DNA of 64,000 bases, from assembly GCF_009755605.1 (NCBI RefSeq), contig NZ_WPNZ01000002.1, forward strand, positions 48,184 through 112,183, read 5' to 3'. The position numbers and the translations under genes are program-made. Source of the stretch: Streptomyces typhae. Lineage in GTDB: Bacteria; Actinomycetota; Actinomycetes; Streptomycetales; Streptomycetaceae. The notes under the pieces are model-generated. The model saw only the letters and a list, made by a program, of their open reading frames with translations, did no database searches and was not told the DNA's origin. Of the stretch, positions 42,401 to 51,263 are shown one piece after another. Numbering within the stretch: position 1 is the stretch's first letter; each line of letters starts with the position of its first letter.

Positions 42401-45400
42401 GTACGTGAACGTCCACGGCAGTTCGCCGGGCGGGGTGTACTGGGTCACGCGGCCCGCGCCGTCGTAGTCGTACGCGGACTTCAGGGCCGGGGTGATGGCG
42501 GGGTTCCACGCCTCGCGGAGGCGTCCCTCGCTGTCGTACGCGTACCGCTGCACGGTCTTGGCGGTCGCCGCGTCGGCGCCCGGGGCGGTGGCCCACAGGC
42601 GCAGCTCCTTCACCTGGTGGGTGAAGTCGCCGAGGGAGTCGCCGGTGGCCGTGGTGCGGTCCGCGTACACGAACTCCAGGACGCGGCAGCCCTTGGTGGA
42701 CGGCGTCGCGGTGCAGGCGGCCGCGGACGCGGCCGACGTGGGCGCGACCACGCGCTTGGGCCGGGCCAGCTTCGTGCCGTCGACGGTCACCGACTCGGAC
42801 ACGACGGTCGTCGTCGAGTTGCCGAGGCCGTCGAGGAGCGTGCTGGAGACCTGCCAGGTGGTGGCGGCGGAGTCGGTGCGCGTGAACTCGGTGACGGTGC
42901 CCTCGGTGTCGGTGAGGGTGAACGAGCCGGTGACGGAGCCCTTGAGGGTGAGGTCCTCGGAGCCGGTCTCGGGGATCCAGGCGTTCTTCGCCGCGTTGGC
43001 GGTGAAGTGGGTCTCCTCGCCCTCCGCGTCGACGACGGCCACGGCCGTCGCGGAGATCTTCCGCAGGTGCGAGAAGTCGGAGTCGGTCAGCTCGGCGGCG
43101 GTGCCCGCCACCCACTGCTTGCCGAAGATCGGCGCCTGACCGTCCTCCTTGGCCTGCTTGCCGCCCTTGTCGGGGGTGCGGGACGAGGCCGTGCGCGTCA
43201 CCGACAGGTCGAACGCGGAGGCGTCCGTCGCGGACAGCGTGTGGTCACCGGTGAGGAGGTTCACCGAACCGGGACCCGTCTCGGCGCTCGCGGCGTCGGA
43301 GGCGTTGCGGTCCACGACGACGGCGAGCGGCGCGGTGCTGCCCGTGGCGTCCTTCGGCCCGGTGAAGTCGGCCTTGATCTGGATGCTGCCGTCGGGGTCG
43401 ACGGTGTCGGTGGCGTTCCACACCAGCTTGTCGCTGCGGCCCTTGGTCAGGGCGACGGGCCAGCCGCCGAGAGCGCTGCCGCCCGCCTGCACGTCCTTGG
43501 CGGGGATGCGCACCCAGTCGTCGGCCTCGGCGCGGCGCCACGAGAACGACACCTTGTCGAACTTCTCCCCGTCGGCCTCCGCGAGCAGCGGCAGGCGGCG
43601 CGCGGTGCGCTCACCGTCGGACGGCTGCACGAAACCGCCGGGCCCCGCGTGGAAGGTGTACTCGACGGCCTCGGACTTGTTGTCGGCCTTGTCGACGGCG
43701 CGCACCTGGAGGGTGTGCGTGCCGTCCTTGGGCGGCGTCACGGAGATGTTCTTCGCCGCGCCCGAACCGCCGGTGGGCTCCTTCGTCCACGTCACGCCGT
43801 CCAGGGACCACTCCAGCCAGTTGTGGTCGGCGCCGGGCGGTGTCACGGTGAACGTGCCGGCCTTGCCCGCCCCCTTCACCCAGGCGCCCTGCGGATAGTC
43901 CGCGGACGTGACCTTCGTGGGTGCGGACGGCGCGGAGGTGTCGACCGTGAAGGTCTTCCACGCCGACCAGCCGTTGTTGTAGTGCGTGTTGTCGTACGGG
44001 GACGTACGGAACTTGTACGTCTTGCCGTGCGCGAGCACACCCGACGGCACGGTCACCGACGCGACCTGCCCCGACGGCACGAACTTCGACACGAGCACGT
44101 TGCCGACCTGCTTGTCGGTGGCGGAGTCGAAGATCTGGAAGGTGCCGTTGACCTTGTCGCCGTCGGCGTCGACGAAGGTGTCGCGCAGCGTCGGCGTCAG
44201 GGTGTTGACCATGTACGCGCCGCCGTAGGAGAAGTACGGCGGGCCCGCCTCCTGCTTGGTGCCGGTGCGCGGCCGGTAGTTGTAGGTGACGCTCAGCTTC
44301 GGCGGCCGGGACGCGGCGTTCGCGGAGTTGACCCGCTTCCACTGCGCGACCGTGCCCTCGTTGGCGGCGCGCAGCCCCATGTGCCCGCGGGCGGCCTTCG
44401 CCGAGGCCCACTCCTGGACGAGGGTCGTCACGTCGGCGTTGATCCAGCCGTCGGGGGCGCTGGTGCACGCGGTGTTGCCGCGCGTCTCGGTCGACGTGGC
44501 CTTCTTCGCCGTCATGGCGGGCTGCGCGGTCCAGCGCGACGACGTGGACGCGGCCCCCGCGGACCACACCTCCCACGGCTGCGCCTTGCAGTCCTTCTCG
44601 TTGGCGGAGTGGAAGTTCCACAGCGACAGCTTGGCGTCCAGGACGAGCGCGTCCTGCACGGGCCGGGTGTCCCAGGAGATGAACGAACGGGCCGTGCGCG
44701 GAGTGCCGTTGGCGTTCTTCGTGCCCGGGTTGCCGAGATCCAGCTCGGTGTCGGTGGACCAGTCCCGGGTCTCGCCCTGCTGGACGTAGGTGTCGAAGAC
44801 GTTGCCGAGGGCCGAGGTGGAGGGGTCGACGGTGACGGGGTACTTCGTCCCCGGGTCGGCCAGGAACTCCGCGTCCGGCGTGACCACGAGGTCGACGCCG
44901 CCCTTCGCCTCGACGGCCTTCATCTTCACCGGGGCGCGGCGGGTGTGCTCGCCGGAGACCGGGTCGACGGTCGCGTCCCACATCACGGGCGCGGGCATGA
45001 CGGCGGTCTTCTTGTTCTTCCGGTCGGTGAAGGACAGGCTGCCGTCCTTGTGCTCCTCGACCTCCAGGCCCTTGGCGCGCAGCGGCAGCGTGTAGCTGTA
45101 GTCCTTCTCCGCCGGCGCACGCCTCAGGTGCACGAACTGCTCGAAGCCGGTGCGGGTCGCCTCGACGACCACGTCGCCGCCGGGGACCGCGTTCTCGTAC
45201 GTGGCCCGGGTGCCGTCCAGCTTCGGCGCGGGCAGGGAGCCCTGCCACTGGAGGGTGATGCGCTGGTCGCCCTCGCCGAGGGTGACGAGGTCGCGGGCCG
45301 CTTCGTCCTCCGCTGCCGTACGGGCGGCGCGGGTGCCGCCCGGCTTGCCCAGTTCCAGGCCGTGCGGGTGGGCCTTGGGCGCCACCGAGCCGTCGTCGTC

Positions 45401-45832
45401 CTTGACCAGGTCGAGGTCGACGTCACGCCACTGGCCGGTGTCCTCGTCCTCGAACCGGGTCGGTCCCGCGGTGAGTTCGGTGGTGAGGCTGCCGTTCGCG
45501 TTGACCCAGGTCGTCGACGTCTCCGTACGCTCGGACAGGGCTTCGACGCGCTTGCCGCCGAGCCGCGCGGCGACGCGTGCGGAGGGGATGTCGGCGGCTG
45601 CGGTCACGGACCCCGGCTCGGCCTTGTCCGCGGCGGCCGGCGCGGACGGTGCCGCGGTGGCCTCCTCGGCGCCGTACAGACACGAGACGGCCATGAGCAG
45701 CGCGAGGCCGGTGGCGAGCGCCTTGGGGGCCGGGCCGTCGCCGAGCCGCCCGAGCGCGCCGAGTCGGCCGCGCCGTGGGTGTCTTCGGTACCCGGTGTCG
45801 TCGGGTATCGGCACGTGTTCGTTGTGGTGCAC
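39434..45832 (-). CDS. Giant secreted RHS/YD-repeat protein with polymorphic-toxin-like tip
   Basis: A 2132-residue surface or secreted protein. A long N-terminus with a late signal segment (ATGLALLMAVSCLYGAEEA) is followed by a DNRLRE-like beta domain (about 380-530), a fibronectin-like region, many YD repeats (for example YDYDGAGRVTQY, YDKLGRQIAY, YRYDATGRLTTV) and the RHS core end GVRLYNPATGRFLSVDP...NRFDLDG. After DLDG comes a 145-residue tip that is strongly Lys/Arg/Trp-rich with one hydrophobic stretch. RHS shells encapsulate C-terminal toxins in interbacterial systems; here toxicity is inference. GTG 45832 has AAGGGA upstream. A two-component system lies 144 bp upstream. Confidence 0.9.
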   Translation of the reverse strand: MHHNEHVPIPDDTGYRRHPRRGRLGALGRLGDGPAPKALATGLALLMAVSCLYGAEEATAAPSAPAAADKAEPGSVTAAADIPSARVAARLGGKRVEALSERTETSTTWVNANGSLTTELTAGPTRFEDEDTGQWRDVDLDLVKDDDGSVAPKAHPHGLELGKPGGTRAARTAAEDEAARDLVTLGEGDQRITLQWQGSLPAPKLDGTRATYENAVPGGDVVVEATRTGFEQFVHLRRAPAEKDYSYTLPLRAKGLEVEEHKDGSLSFTDRKNKKTAVMPAPVMWDATVDPVSGEHTRRAPVKMKAVEAKGGVDLVVTPDAEFLADPGTKYPVTVDPSTSALGNVFDTYVQQGETRDWSTDTELDLGNPGTKNANGTPRTARSFISWDTRPVQDALVLDAKLSLWNFHSANEKDCKAQPWEVWSAGAASTSSRWTAQPAMTAKKATSTETRGNTACTSAPDGWINADVTTLVQEWASAKAARGHMGLRAANEGTVAQWKRVNSANAASRPPKLSVTYNYRPRTGTKQEAGPPYFSYGGAYMVNTLTPTLRDTFVDADGDKVNGTFQIFDSATDKQVGNVLVSKFVPSGQVASVTVPSGVLAHGKTYKFRTSPYDNTHYNNGWSAWKTFTVDTSAPSAPTKVTSADYPQGAWVKGAGKAGTFTVTPPGADHNWLEWSLDGVTWTKEPTGGSGAAKNISVTPPKDGTHTLQVRAVDKADNKSEAVEYTFHAGPGGFVQPSDGERTARRLPLLAEADGEKFDKVSFSWRRAEADDWVRIPAKDVQAGGSALGGWPVALTKGRSDKLVWNATDTVDPDGSIQIKADFTGPKDATGSTAPLAVVVDRNASDAASAETGPGSVNLLTGDHTLSATDASAFDLSVTRTASSRTPDKGGKQAKEDGQAPIFGKQWVAGTAAELTDSDFSHLRKISATAVAVVDAEGEETHFTANAAKNAWIPETGSEDLTLKGSVTGSFTLTDTEGTVTEFTRTDSAATTWQVSSTLLDGLGNSTTTVVSESVTVDGTKLARPKRVVAPTSAASAAACTATPSTKGCRVLEFVYADRTTATGDSLGDFTHQVKELRLWATAPGADAATAKTVQRYAYDSEGRLREAWNPAITPALKSAYDYDGAGRVTQYTPPGELPWTFTYGKAGSAATAGDGMLLKTSRSGLKPGTTGTQEGTAGTSVVYDVPLTGAKAPYKAGASDVKAWGQLDTPTDATAVLPADAVPSSHSGDQLGTADYKRADVHYLGVSGREVNSATPGGHLSTTESDRFGNTVRELSAANRAVALGLTADDRATQADLGLAGLTSAERADLLATRSLYNDDGTRKLEDLGPLRRVELTADLKSGTTTLVPAGTSVAARARTVNEYDAGRPSDGTAKVKDQVTKATTGAEVREHPGVLAESRVTQTVYDWAKGQPAKTVQDPGGLALTTSTEYDAQGRVVKQLLPDANGADAGTRVTTYWSATGSGRCAGRPEWADLVCSVSPGGDITGGGTQPKELPTTTTEYDWWGSPAKVTETANGVTRTTTTSYDDAGRQTKVAVTGGTGEKVPESTTEYDPATGQAVRTTSPTGGSITKTYDKLGRQIAYTDADGGTTTTEYDLLNRPVKVSDTVPSTVTYTYDTAAEPRGLATRTTDSVAGTFQATYDADGSVASEKLPGGYTLTQTEDTTGATTDRTYTRDSDGTTVHSDSVTESVHGQVTGHAGWSDQRYRYDATGRLTTVEDTAETVCTRRSYAFDKRANRTSLTTAAGTPGADCPASGGSTTKHTYDSADRITDTGHAYDAFGRTTTAPGNGTLGYYANDLVHRQSADGKRQTWNLDAALRFRSWTVEAGSGTTWTKEQSKVNHYDSDGDNPRWIVEDTASGALTRMVDSASGDLAATTDKSGNTVLQLTTVHGDVALQLPLDKGKAPVALDSDEYGNPRAGQQAARYSWLGGKQRSAETLTGLTLMGVRLYNPATGRFLSVDPVYGGGNNAYEYVGGDPVNRFDLDGKWWKKIKRGLKRAGRHVRKNWRTYAGYGATAACIVASAGTCAVASVAVFAATAAADGRRGKWRTKKYWRSTAKSAAWTAVGVGAGRFAAGSWWKSSKGFARGGKRAAGRGRHAKRFSYRRTAWNYAGNAWTGTLTCGMSWKMRYC

Positions 45833-45976
45833 GGGGGTTCCCTTGCTGTGTGCGGTTGTTGTTGTGGCTGTGGGGGGGTGTGGGGTCTGGTGGCCGCGTG
45901 CGGGGTTCGCGGGCAGCACGGCATGGCCGGACGGCGTCGGTACGTGTGTGCCGTCGGCGGTGGGTCCCTCGGGGGG

Positions 45977-46630
45977 TCAGGGCTCGATCAGGCCCGCTCT
46001 GATGGCGTACCGGGTCAGGGCGAGGCGGTCGCGCAGGCCCAGCTTGTGGAGCAGGTTCGCGCGGTGGCGCTCCACGGTCTTGGCGCTGATGGTGAGCAGG
46101 TCACCGATCTCCTTCGACGTGTGGCCCTCGGCGACGAGCTTGAGGATCTGCTCCTCGCGGTCGGTGATCGCCTTGCGGGGCAGCGCCCTGCCCTGCCGCG
46201 CCAGGTCCAGGTATCTGCGGATCAGCGTGCTCTCCGCGCCCGGGTAGAGGAACGGCTCGTTGCGCATCGCGGACCTGCACGCGGCGACGAGGTCGCGGTC
46301 GGCGACGGACTTGAGCACGTACCCGCACGCCCCGGCCCGCAGGGCCTCGAAGAAGTACTGCTCGTTGTCGTACATCGTCAGGATCAGGATGCGCGGCGGG
46401 TCCGGAAGCCGGGACAGCTCACGCGCCGCCTGGATCCCGGTGAGCCGCGGCATGGCGACGTCCAGGACGGCCAGGTCCACGCCCTCGCTCCGGGCCAGGT
46501 CCACGGCTCGCGCGCCGTCGCCCGCCTCGGCGACGACGGCGAGGTCGGGTTCCCCGTCGAGGATGAGGCGGACCCCTCGGCGTACGAGGGCGTGGTCGTC
46601 GGCGAGGAGGATCCTCACGGGGGCGGTCAC
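45977..46630 (-). CDS. NarL/LuxR-type response regulator
   Basis: A 217-residue response regulator. The receiver domain has ILLADDHALVRRG at the start, the phospho-acceptor Asp in LAVLDVAMP near residue 54 and the conserved Lys in YVLKSV near residue 106. The LuxR HTH is TDREEQILKLVAEGHTSKEIG near residues 155-175, then KTVERHRANLL. GTG 46630 overlaps the kinase stop codon (GTGA) and has AAGGAG 7 nt upstream. It probably controls the downstream RHS gene or its own operon; no binding site was identified. Confidence 0.94.
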   Translation of the reverse strand: MTAPVRILLADDHALVRRGVRLILDGEPDLAVVAEAGDGARAVDLARSEGVDLAVLDVAMPRLTGIQAARELSRLPDPPRILILTMYDNEQYFFEALRAGACGYVLKSVADRDLVAACRSAMRNEPFLYPGAESTLIRRYLDLARQGRALPRKAITDREEQILKLVAEGHTSKEIGDLLTISAKTVERHRANLLHKLGLRDRLALTRYAIRAGLIEP

Positions 46631-47679
46631 GTGGGGGCTCCTTGGGAGGTGGGGGTGCCGTCGTGGGCGGTCGCTGTGGTGCGGTCGGCCGGGAGTGTCC
46701 GTACGGGCACGCGCAGGCGTACTTCCGTGCCGCTGCCCGCCGGGCCCGCCGCCACCGCGAGGTGGGCGCCCGCCAGCAGGGCGCGCTCGCGCATGCCGCG
46801 CATCCCGGCGCCCTCGGTGGCGCCCCGCATGCCGCGGCCCGCGTCGCGGACGACGAGTTCCACGGCGTCCGGCGCGCACCGCAGCTCCAGGTCCGCGCAA
46901 CCGACGCCCGCGTGCCGGGCGGCGTTGGTGAGCGCTTCCTGCGCCACCCGGTAGACGACGAGTTCGGCGTCCTGCCCGAGCCGCGGCGGGCCCCCGTCGA
47001 ACCGGTGCCGGACGGTGAGCCCCGATTCGCTGAACTCCCCGGCGAGTGCCCGCAGGCCGCTCACCAGGCCCAGGTCCTCCAGGACGCCGGGGCGCAGGCG
47101 CCGGGCGATGCGGCGGATCTCGTCCAGGCTGGCCCGGGTGGTCTCCTGCGCGGCGCTCAGCTCCTCGCGCAGCGGATCCGGGGCCCGGTCGGCGGCCCGC
47201 TTCACCTGGAGGAGCACGGCGGTCAGGGTCTGCCCCACCTCGTCGTGCAGCTCGCGGGCGACCCGGCGGCGCTCGGCCTCCTGGGCGGACAGGGCGCGGG
47301 CGCTGCTGGTGGCGCGTTCGCTCTCCAAGCGGTCCAGCATGGCGTTGAAGGTGCCGATGAGCGCGGCCACCTCGCCGTGCCCGGTGACGGCGGGCCGCTT
47401 GCCGGGGCGCAGCAGATCGGCGGCGGTCATGGCCCGGCTCAGCCGCTTCAAAGGGGCGAGTCCGACGCGCAGGAGCACGGCGTTGGCGACGAGCATGGCG
47501 GCGACCCCGCCGAGCACGACCAGCGCCTCACCGAAGTGGACCGGGCTGGAGACGGTCACCATGGGGCTGAGGAGCAGCAGCGCGGCGACCACGAGCACGA
47601 CGGCGTTCATCAGGAAGATCCGCCAGAACAGCGAAACCGACCTCGCCACCGACCTCGACACCGACACCGACCCCGACAC
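46627..47679 (-). CDS. Sensor histidine kinase, NarX/HisKA_3 family
   Basis: A 350-residue membrane kinase. Two N-terminal helices (about 18-42 and 51-72) flank a very short extracytoplasmic loop, so it may sense the membrane. A HAMP-like linker follows (LAPLKRLSRAMTAADLL), then the HisKA_3 phospho-acceptor ELHDEVGQTL near residue 143 and an HATPase with EALTNAARHAG (N-box) and DAGRGMRG (G-box). The Ala/Thr-rich tail is disordered. GTG 47679 has GAGG 5 nt upstream. Operon order: kinase, regulator, RHS protein. Confidence 0.93.
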   Translation of the reverse strand: MSGSVSVSRSVARSVSLFWRIFLMNAVVLVVAALLLLSPMVTVSSPVHFGEALVVLGGVAAMLVANAVLLRVGLAPLKRLSRAMTAADLLRPGKRPAVTGHGEVAALIGTFNAMLDRLESERATSSARALSAQEAERRRVARELHDEVGQTLTAVLLQVKRAADRAPDPLREELSAAQETTRASLDEIRRIARRLRPGVLEDLGLVSGLRALAGEFSESGLTVRHRFDGGPPRLGQDAELVVYRVAQEALTNAARHAGVGCADLELRCAPDAVELVVRDAGRGMRGATEGAGMRGMRERALLAGAHLAVAAGPAGSGTEVRLRVPVRTLPADRTTATAHDGTPTSQGAPT

Positions 47680-47878
47680 CGTTTCCTCGTCCCCTCACGC
47701 TTTCCGCCGCAACCGCACCCCCATCCTCCCGGACCGGACGCAAGCCGACGTACCCCGTCGAACCGGTCCAGCTTGGACGAGAGGGCGGCCCGGATCCATC
47801 CGTGACGACACCCATTCCGGCGCCGGTCCGCGCGCGGGGTGGTCGGAGCGCCCCCGGAGACGGTGTACGATCTTCATG

Positions 47879-47982
47879 TAACTCCGGTGCACGACACGGG
47901 AGTCACGCGTCTGTGGTCCAAGGAAAGACGCCCATCATCCGATGGGAAATGCAGGTGCAAGGCCTGCCGGGCGCTCCAGCAC
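47879..47982 (+). ncRNA. Candidate structured RNA (low confidence)
   Basis: The 353-bp gap between the kinase and trxB contains a run of small hairpins on the plus strand. These are ACTCC...GGAGT (47881-47903), CGTCT...AGACG (about 47908-47930), CCCATCATCCGATGGG (47931-47946) and GCAGGTGCAAGGCCTGC (47951-47967). They are followed by a strong terminator. A good -10 (TACGAT, 47866-47871) would place the start near 47879. GGGAA followed by the GCAGGTG hairpin loosely resembles a cobalamin-riboswitch core but lacks the AAUCC and CCCGC boxes. No plus-strand gene follows. It may be a small RNA or nothing. Confidence 0.3.
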
Positions 47983-48019
47983 ACGAGGGGCCCTCACCGA
48001 TCCGGTGAGGGCCCCTCGT
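47983..48019. terminator. Strong hairpin terminator
   Basis: A perfect 16-bp inverted repeat (47983-47998 with 48004-48019), 5-nt loop, lying 14 bp after the trxB stop. It should terminate the minus-strand CDPS/thioredoxin operon and could also end a plus-strand transcript from 47879. Confidence 0.85.
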
Positions 48020-48032
48020 CCTGTGCCGGGGT

Positions 48033-49022
48033 TCACACCCCTCGGCCCAGAAGGAGATCCGCCTCACCGGACCCGGCCGCGGAGGCGTCCCCGAGGGACG
48101 CCAGATACCGCTCGGCGTCGAGAGCCGCCGCGCAGCCGGTGCCCGCCGCGGTGACGGCCTGGCGGTAGGTGTGGTCGACGACGTCGCCCGCGCCGAAGAC
48201 ACCGGGGACGTTGGTGGCGGTCGTCGGCGCGCGCACCGCGAGATAGCCCTGGTCGTCCAGGTCGAGCTGCCCGGCGAACAGGCTCGTGCGCGGGTCGTGC
48301 CCGATGGCGATGAACAGGCCCGTGACGTCGAGGGGCATGACGTCGCCGGTACGGGTGTTGCAGACGGTGATGCCCGCGAGCCGGTCGGTGCCGTGGATGC
48401 CCGTCACCTCGGTGTCGAAGCAGAAGGTGATCCTGGGGTCGGCGAACGCCCTGCTCTGCATGGCCTTGGAGGCCCGCAGGGTGTCGCGCCGGTGGATGAC
48501 GGTGACGGACCTGGCGTAGCGGGTGAGGAAGGTGGCCTCTTCGAGCGCGGTGTCGCCGCCCCCGACGACGGCGAGGTCGTGGCCCCGGAAGAAGAACCCG
48601 TCGCACGTGGCGCACCAGGACACGCCCCGCCCCGACAGCTCGTCCTCGTTCGGCAGGCCGAGCTTGCGGTAGCCGGACCCGGTGGCGACGATCACGGTCC
48701 GGGCGAAGTGGACGCCGCCGTGGGAGTCGGTGACGGACTTGACGGGCCCCGCGAGGTCGACGGCGACGACCTCGTCCTCGACGAGGCGGGCCCCGAACCG
48801 CTCGGCCTGGGCCCGCATGCCGTCCATCAGCTCGGTGCCCTGGACGCCCTCGGGGAAGCCGGGGAAGTTCTCGACGTCCGTCGTCGTCATGAGGGCGCCG
48901 CCGCTGTAGAGCGAGCCGCAGAACACCAGGGGCCGGAGGTCGGCGCGGGCGGTGTAGAGCGCGGCCGTGTACCCGGCGGGGCCGGAACCGATGACGACCG
49001 TGTGGTGGAGTTCGGCGTTCAC
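48033..49022 (-). CDS. trxB: Thioredoxin reductase-like flavoenzyme
   Basis: A 329-residue FAD/NADPH enzyme. FAD motif [18 protein letters not shown] near residue 10, the redox-active CATC (WCATCDGFF near residue 140), NADPH motif [12 protein letters not shown] near 157, and the second FAD motif GVFGAGDV near 288. It matches bacterial TrxB throughout. In this operon it may reduce a thioredoxin or act on a dithiol product, as TrxB-like oxidases do in dithiolopyrrolone and gliotoxin pathways. GTG 49022 overlaps the subtilase stop codon (GTGA). Being encoded in an accessory operon suggests a dedicated second copy. Confidence 0.92.
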   Translation of the reverse strand: MNAELHHTVVIGSGPAGYTAALYTARADLRPLVFCGSLYSGGALMTTTDVENFPGFPEGVQGTELMDGMRAQAERFGARLVEDEVVAVDLAGPVKSVTDSHGGVHFARTVIVATGSGYRKLGLPNEDELSGRGVSWCATCDGFFFRGHDLAVVGGGDTALEEATFLTRYARSVTVIHRRDTLRASKAMQSRAFADPRITFCFDTEVTGIHGTDRLAGITVCNTRTGDVMPLDVTGLFIAIGHDPRTSLFAGQLDLDDQGYLAVRAPTTATNVPGVFGAGDVVDHTYRQAVTAAGTGCAAALDAERYLASLGDASAAGSGEADLLLGRGV

Positions 49023-50263
49023 CGCAGGCCTCCGCGGTGGGCAGAGGGGGCGTCGGCTCCCGCGTAGAGGAGGAGGTTCTTGGCGTCCGCCCCGGGGTTG
49101 CCCACCTTGTCCTTGGTCGCGGCCGCGGCGAGGGCCTCGTCCAGGTCGCCCGGTGTGGCGCCGGGCTTCTCGGCGAGGTGCGTGGCCGCGGTCCCCGCGG
49201 CGAGGGCGGACGCGGCGGAGGTTCCGGTGAGGCGGGTGAAAGCGGTGTTGTACGCGGCGCCCGCTGCGGGCACCGCGTCCCCCGGCGCGAACAGGTGGAC
49301 GCAGGGTCCGGTGTTGGACGTGCTCGTCCTGGAGTCGTTCCTGTCGGTGGCGGCGACGGTGATGCCCGTGGTCTGCCGGGCCGGCGTCACCGAGCAGGCG
49401 TCGTCGCCCTCGGCACCGGCGCTGCCCGCGGCGGTGGTGTAGGCGATGCCCTTCTGCGTCATCTCGTACAGCTGCGCGTCGAGGAAGGTGGTGGGCGGCC
49501 CGGAGAAGCCCAGATTGACGACGGCGGGCTTCTCGGCGTGCGCCGTGATCCAGTCGACGGCGGACGCCAGGTGCTCCAGGCGGCCGACGCCGCGGCAGTC
49601 GAAGGCCCGGACGGACTCGACGAGCGCCTTCTTGGCGACGCCGGTGCGCTGCCCCGCCACGATCGAGGCGGAGGCCGTGCCGTGTCCGTTGCAGTCCCGC
49701 GCTCCTCCCGGTACGCGGTCGACGGCGTCGTAGGCGCCGCGCGCCCGGCCGCCGAACTCGCTGTGGCCGACGCGTACGCCGGTGTCCACTATGTACACGT
49801 GCACGCCGCGGGCCGGGTTGCGGGCTCTGTACGAGCCGTCGAGCGGCAGGTCCCGCTGGTCGACGCGGTCCAGGGCCCAGGAGGCCGTCGGAGCGGCGCC
49901 CGCCCGCGCGCCCCGGGCGCTGCCCGCGACCCGGAAGTCGCGGTCGGCGGTGACCGAGCTGACCCGGGTGTCCCGGTAGTACTTCGTCACCTCGTCCGGG
50001 GTGAGGGTCACCGAGAAGCCCTGGAGCGCCGCGTGATAGACCCGGCGGAGGTCCCCGCCGTTCTTGGCGGTCATGTCCTTCGCGGTGGCGGTGACCGCTT
50101 CCTCCGTGGCGTCGGTGCCGCTGACGCGGACCACGTACACGTCTTCCTGTTCCCGGGCGGCGGCGCCGGTGTCGGCGGCCTGTGCCTGCCCGAGCAGGGG
50201 GAGGACCAGAGCCGTGGCGCCGACTGCCCCGGTGACGCAGCGGAGCAGGGTCTTCGATGTCAT
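49019..50263 (-). CDS. Secreted subtilisin-like (S8) protease with altered oxyanion hole
   Basis: A 414-residue pre-pro-protease: signal peptide (ends near residue 29, GQAQA), an I9-type propeptide (about 40-115) and the S8 domain. The catalytic Asp is in [14 protein letters not shown], His in [10 protein letters not shown] and Ser in [13 protein letters not shown]. The oxyanion-hole Asn of the usual AAGN motif is replaced by Ser ([11 protein letters not shown]), and SLGG is GFSG, so activity may be weak or changed. AAGG lies about 7 nt before ATG 50263. It overlaps trxB by 4 bp, which ties it to the thioredoxin genes. Confidence 0.88.
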   Translation of the reverse strand: MTSKTLLRCVTGAVGATALVLPLLGQAQAADTGAAAREQEDVYVVRVSGTDATEEAVTATAKDMTAKNGGDLRRVYHAALQGFSVTLTPDEVTKYYRDTRVSSVTADRDFRVAGSARGARAGAAPTASWALDRVDQRDLPLDGSYRARNPARGVHVYIVDTGVRVGHSEFGGRARGAYDAVDRVPGGARDCNGHGTASASIVAGQRTGVAKKALVESVRAFDCRGVGRLEHLASAVDWITAHAEKPAVVNLGFSGPPTTFLDAQLYEMTQKGIAYTTAAGSAGAEGDDACSVTPARQTTGITVAATDRNDSRTSTSNTGPCVHLFAPGDAVPAAGAAYNTAFTRLTGTSAASALAAGTAATHLAEKPGATPGDLDEALAAAATKDKVGNPGADAKNLLLYAGADAPSAHRGGLR

Positions 50264-50376
50264 CGCTTGCCTTTCGGTGGGGGGAGGCGTGCGGCGCACG
50301 CGCCGGCGCACGGGGGCGCCGACGCGTGCGGTAGGTGGATGGACGGGTGGGATCGGTGCCCGGGTGCGGCAGCGGG

Positions 50377-50826
50377 TCAGAGGGCGTTCAGCCAGGCCCG
50401 CAGCGGACCGGGACCGTCGAAGCCCTCGTGGCGGCTGCCCGCTTCCACACCCTTCTGGATGTTCAGGAGGGTGGGGATGTACCGGACGTTGTACTTCTGG
50501 GAGATGGGCCGGTTCTTGTCGACGTTGACGCGCGCGAGGACCCACTTGTCCCCGTCCTGGTTGTGGAACTTCTCCAGGTGCGGCTTCATCTGCTTGCACG
50601 GGCCGCACCAGTCCGCGTAGAAGTCCAGGACCACGGGGCGCTGCTCGGACATCTTCAGGACCTCGGGGAAGTTCTGCGAGGTCACGTCGATCACCGTGGC
50701 GGCGGCACCGACCGGTGCGTCCGCCGCGGGTGCCGACAACGGCGCCGATTCGGCGGCGGCGGGCAGGGCGACGGCGCCCAGGAGGGCCGCCGTCAGCGCC
50801 ACGGAGACGGCTGTTCTGCGGAACAT
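50377..50826 (-). CDS. Exported thioredoxin
   Basis: A 149-residue thioredoxin with a signal peptide (residues 1-25, ending LPAAAE) and an Ala/Pro spacer. The fold begins near residue 44: [18 protein letters not shown] carries the active-site WCGPC (Cys at about 74 and 77), and the cis-proline lies in [13 protein letters not shown] is the reducing thioredoxin motif rather than a DsbA-type oxidase motif, which is unusual for an exported protein without a visible CcdA-type electron carrier beside it. AAAGGA precedes ATG 50826. It lies 82 bp after the rhodanese gene in the same operon. Confidence 0.92.
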   Translation of the reverse strand: MFRRTAVSVALTAALLGAVALPAAAESAPLSAPAADAPVGAAATVIDVTSQNFPEVLKMSEQRPVVLDFYADWCGPCKQMKPHLEKFHNQDGDKWVLARVNVDKNRPISQKYNVRYIPTLLNIQKGVEAGSRHEGFDGPGPLRAWLNAL

Positions 50827-50908
50827 TGCGTGTCCTTTCGATCGGCGAGCGCGCGGTGCGGCGCCCTCGCGTGGGGGGTGTCCGGCATCCGGCCGGCCGG
50901 GGGTCGGG

Positions 50909-51262
50909 TCACGGACTGCCGGACTCCGTCGGCAGTTCGCCCCTGACCCAGTCCTCTATTCCTTCGCGGTACTTGCGGACGTCGGTGTAGCCCAGCTCCA
51001 CCAGCCGGGCCCCCACCAACTCGCTGTTGCGGCAGGGCACGTTGGCGCAGTACACGACGATCGGCACCGCGGGGTCGGGCAGGAGGCCCCCGGCGAGTTC
51101 GTCGGTGAACCGGGCCGCGTCCTCGTAGGGGAAGCCGGGGATGTTGAGGGCTCCCGGCAGGTGCTCGCGCGCGTAGTAGTCGGCGGGCATCGTGTCGACG
51201 ACGGTGACGTTCCCCGCCTCCATCTCCTTGCGCAGTTCGTCGCGTTTCACGAGCGGCAGCAC
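50909..51262 (-). CDS. Rhodanese-like sulfurtransferase
   Basis: A 117-residue single-domain rhodanese without a signal peptide. VTVVDTMPADYYAREHLPGALNIPG is the first half; the active-site loop is VYCANVPCRNSE with the catalytic Cys near residue 72 and a second Cys five residues later. It can carry sulfane sulfur as a persulfide. GTG 51262 has GGAGG 6 nt upstream and begins 1 bp after the permease stop, so translation is coupled. In this operon it may deliver sulfur to, or detoxify sulfur from, the pathway; that is inference. Confidence 0.9.
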   Translation of the reverse strand: MLPLVKRDELRKEMEAGNVTVVDTMPADYYAREHLPGALNIPGFPYEDAARFTDELAGGLLPDPAVPIVVYCANVPCRNSELVGARLVELGYTDVRKYREGIEDWVRGELPTESGSP

Positions 51263-51263
51263 G

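Noticed and set aside
39536..46954. 2472-codon plus-strand open frame opposite the RHS gene
   Set aside because: Translation is Gly/Arg/Val low-complexity and antisense to an RHS protein with many recognisable YD repeats; it also crosses two other minus-strand genes.
47845..47977. tRNA-like closing stem GGAGCGC/GCGCTCC
   Set aside because: 133 nt is too long, no anticodon arm with a 7-nt loop, and the T-arm does not abut the acceptor stem.
47879..47982. Cobalamin riboswitch
   Set aside because: Only GGGAA and one hairpin resemble the core; the conserved AAUCC and CCCGC boxes are absent and no gene follows on the same strand.
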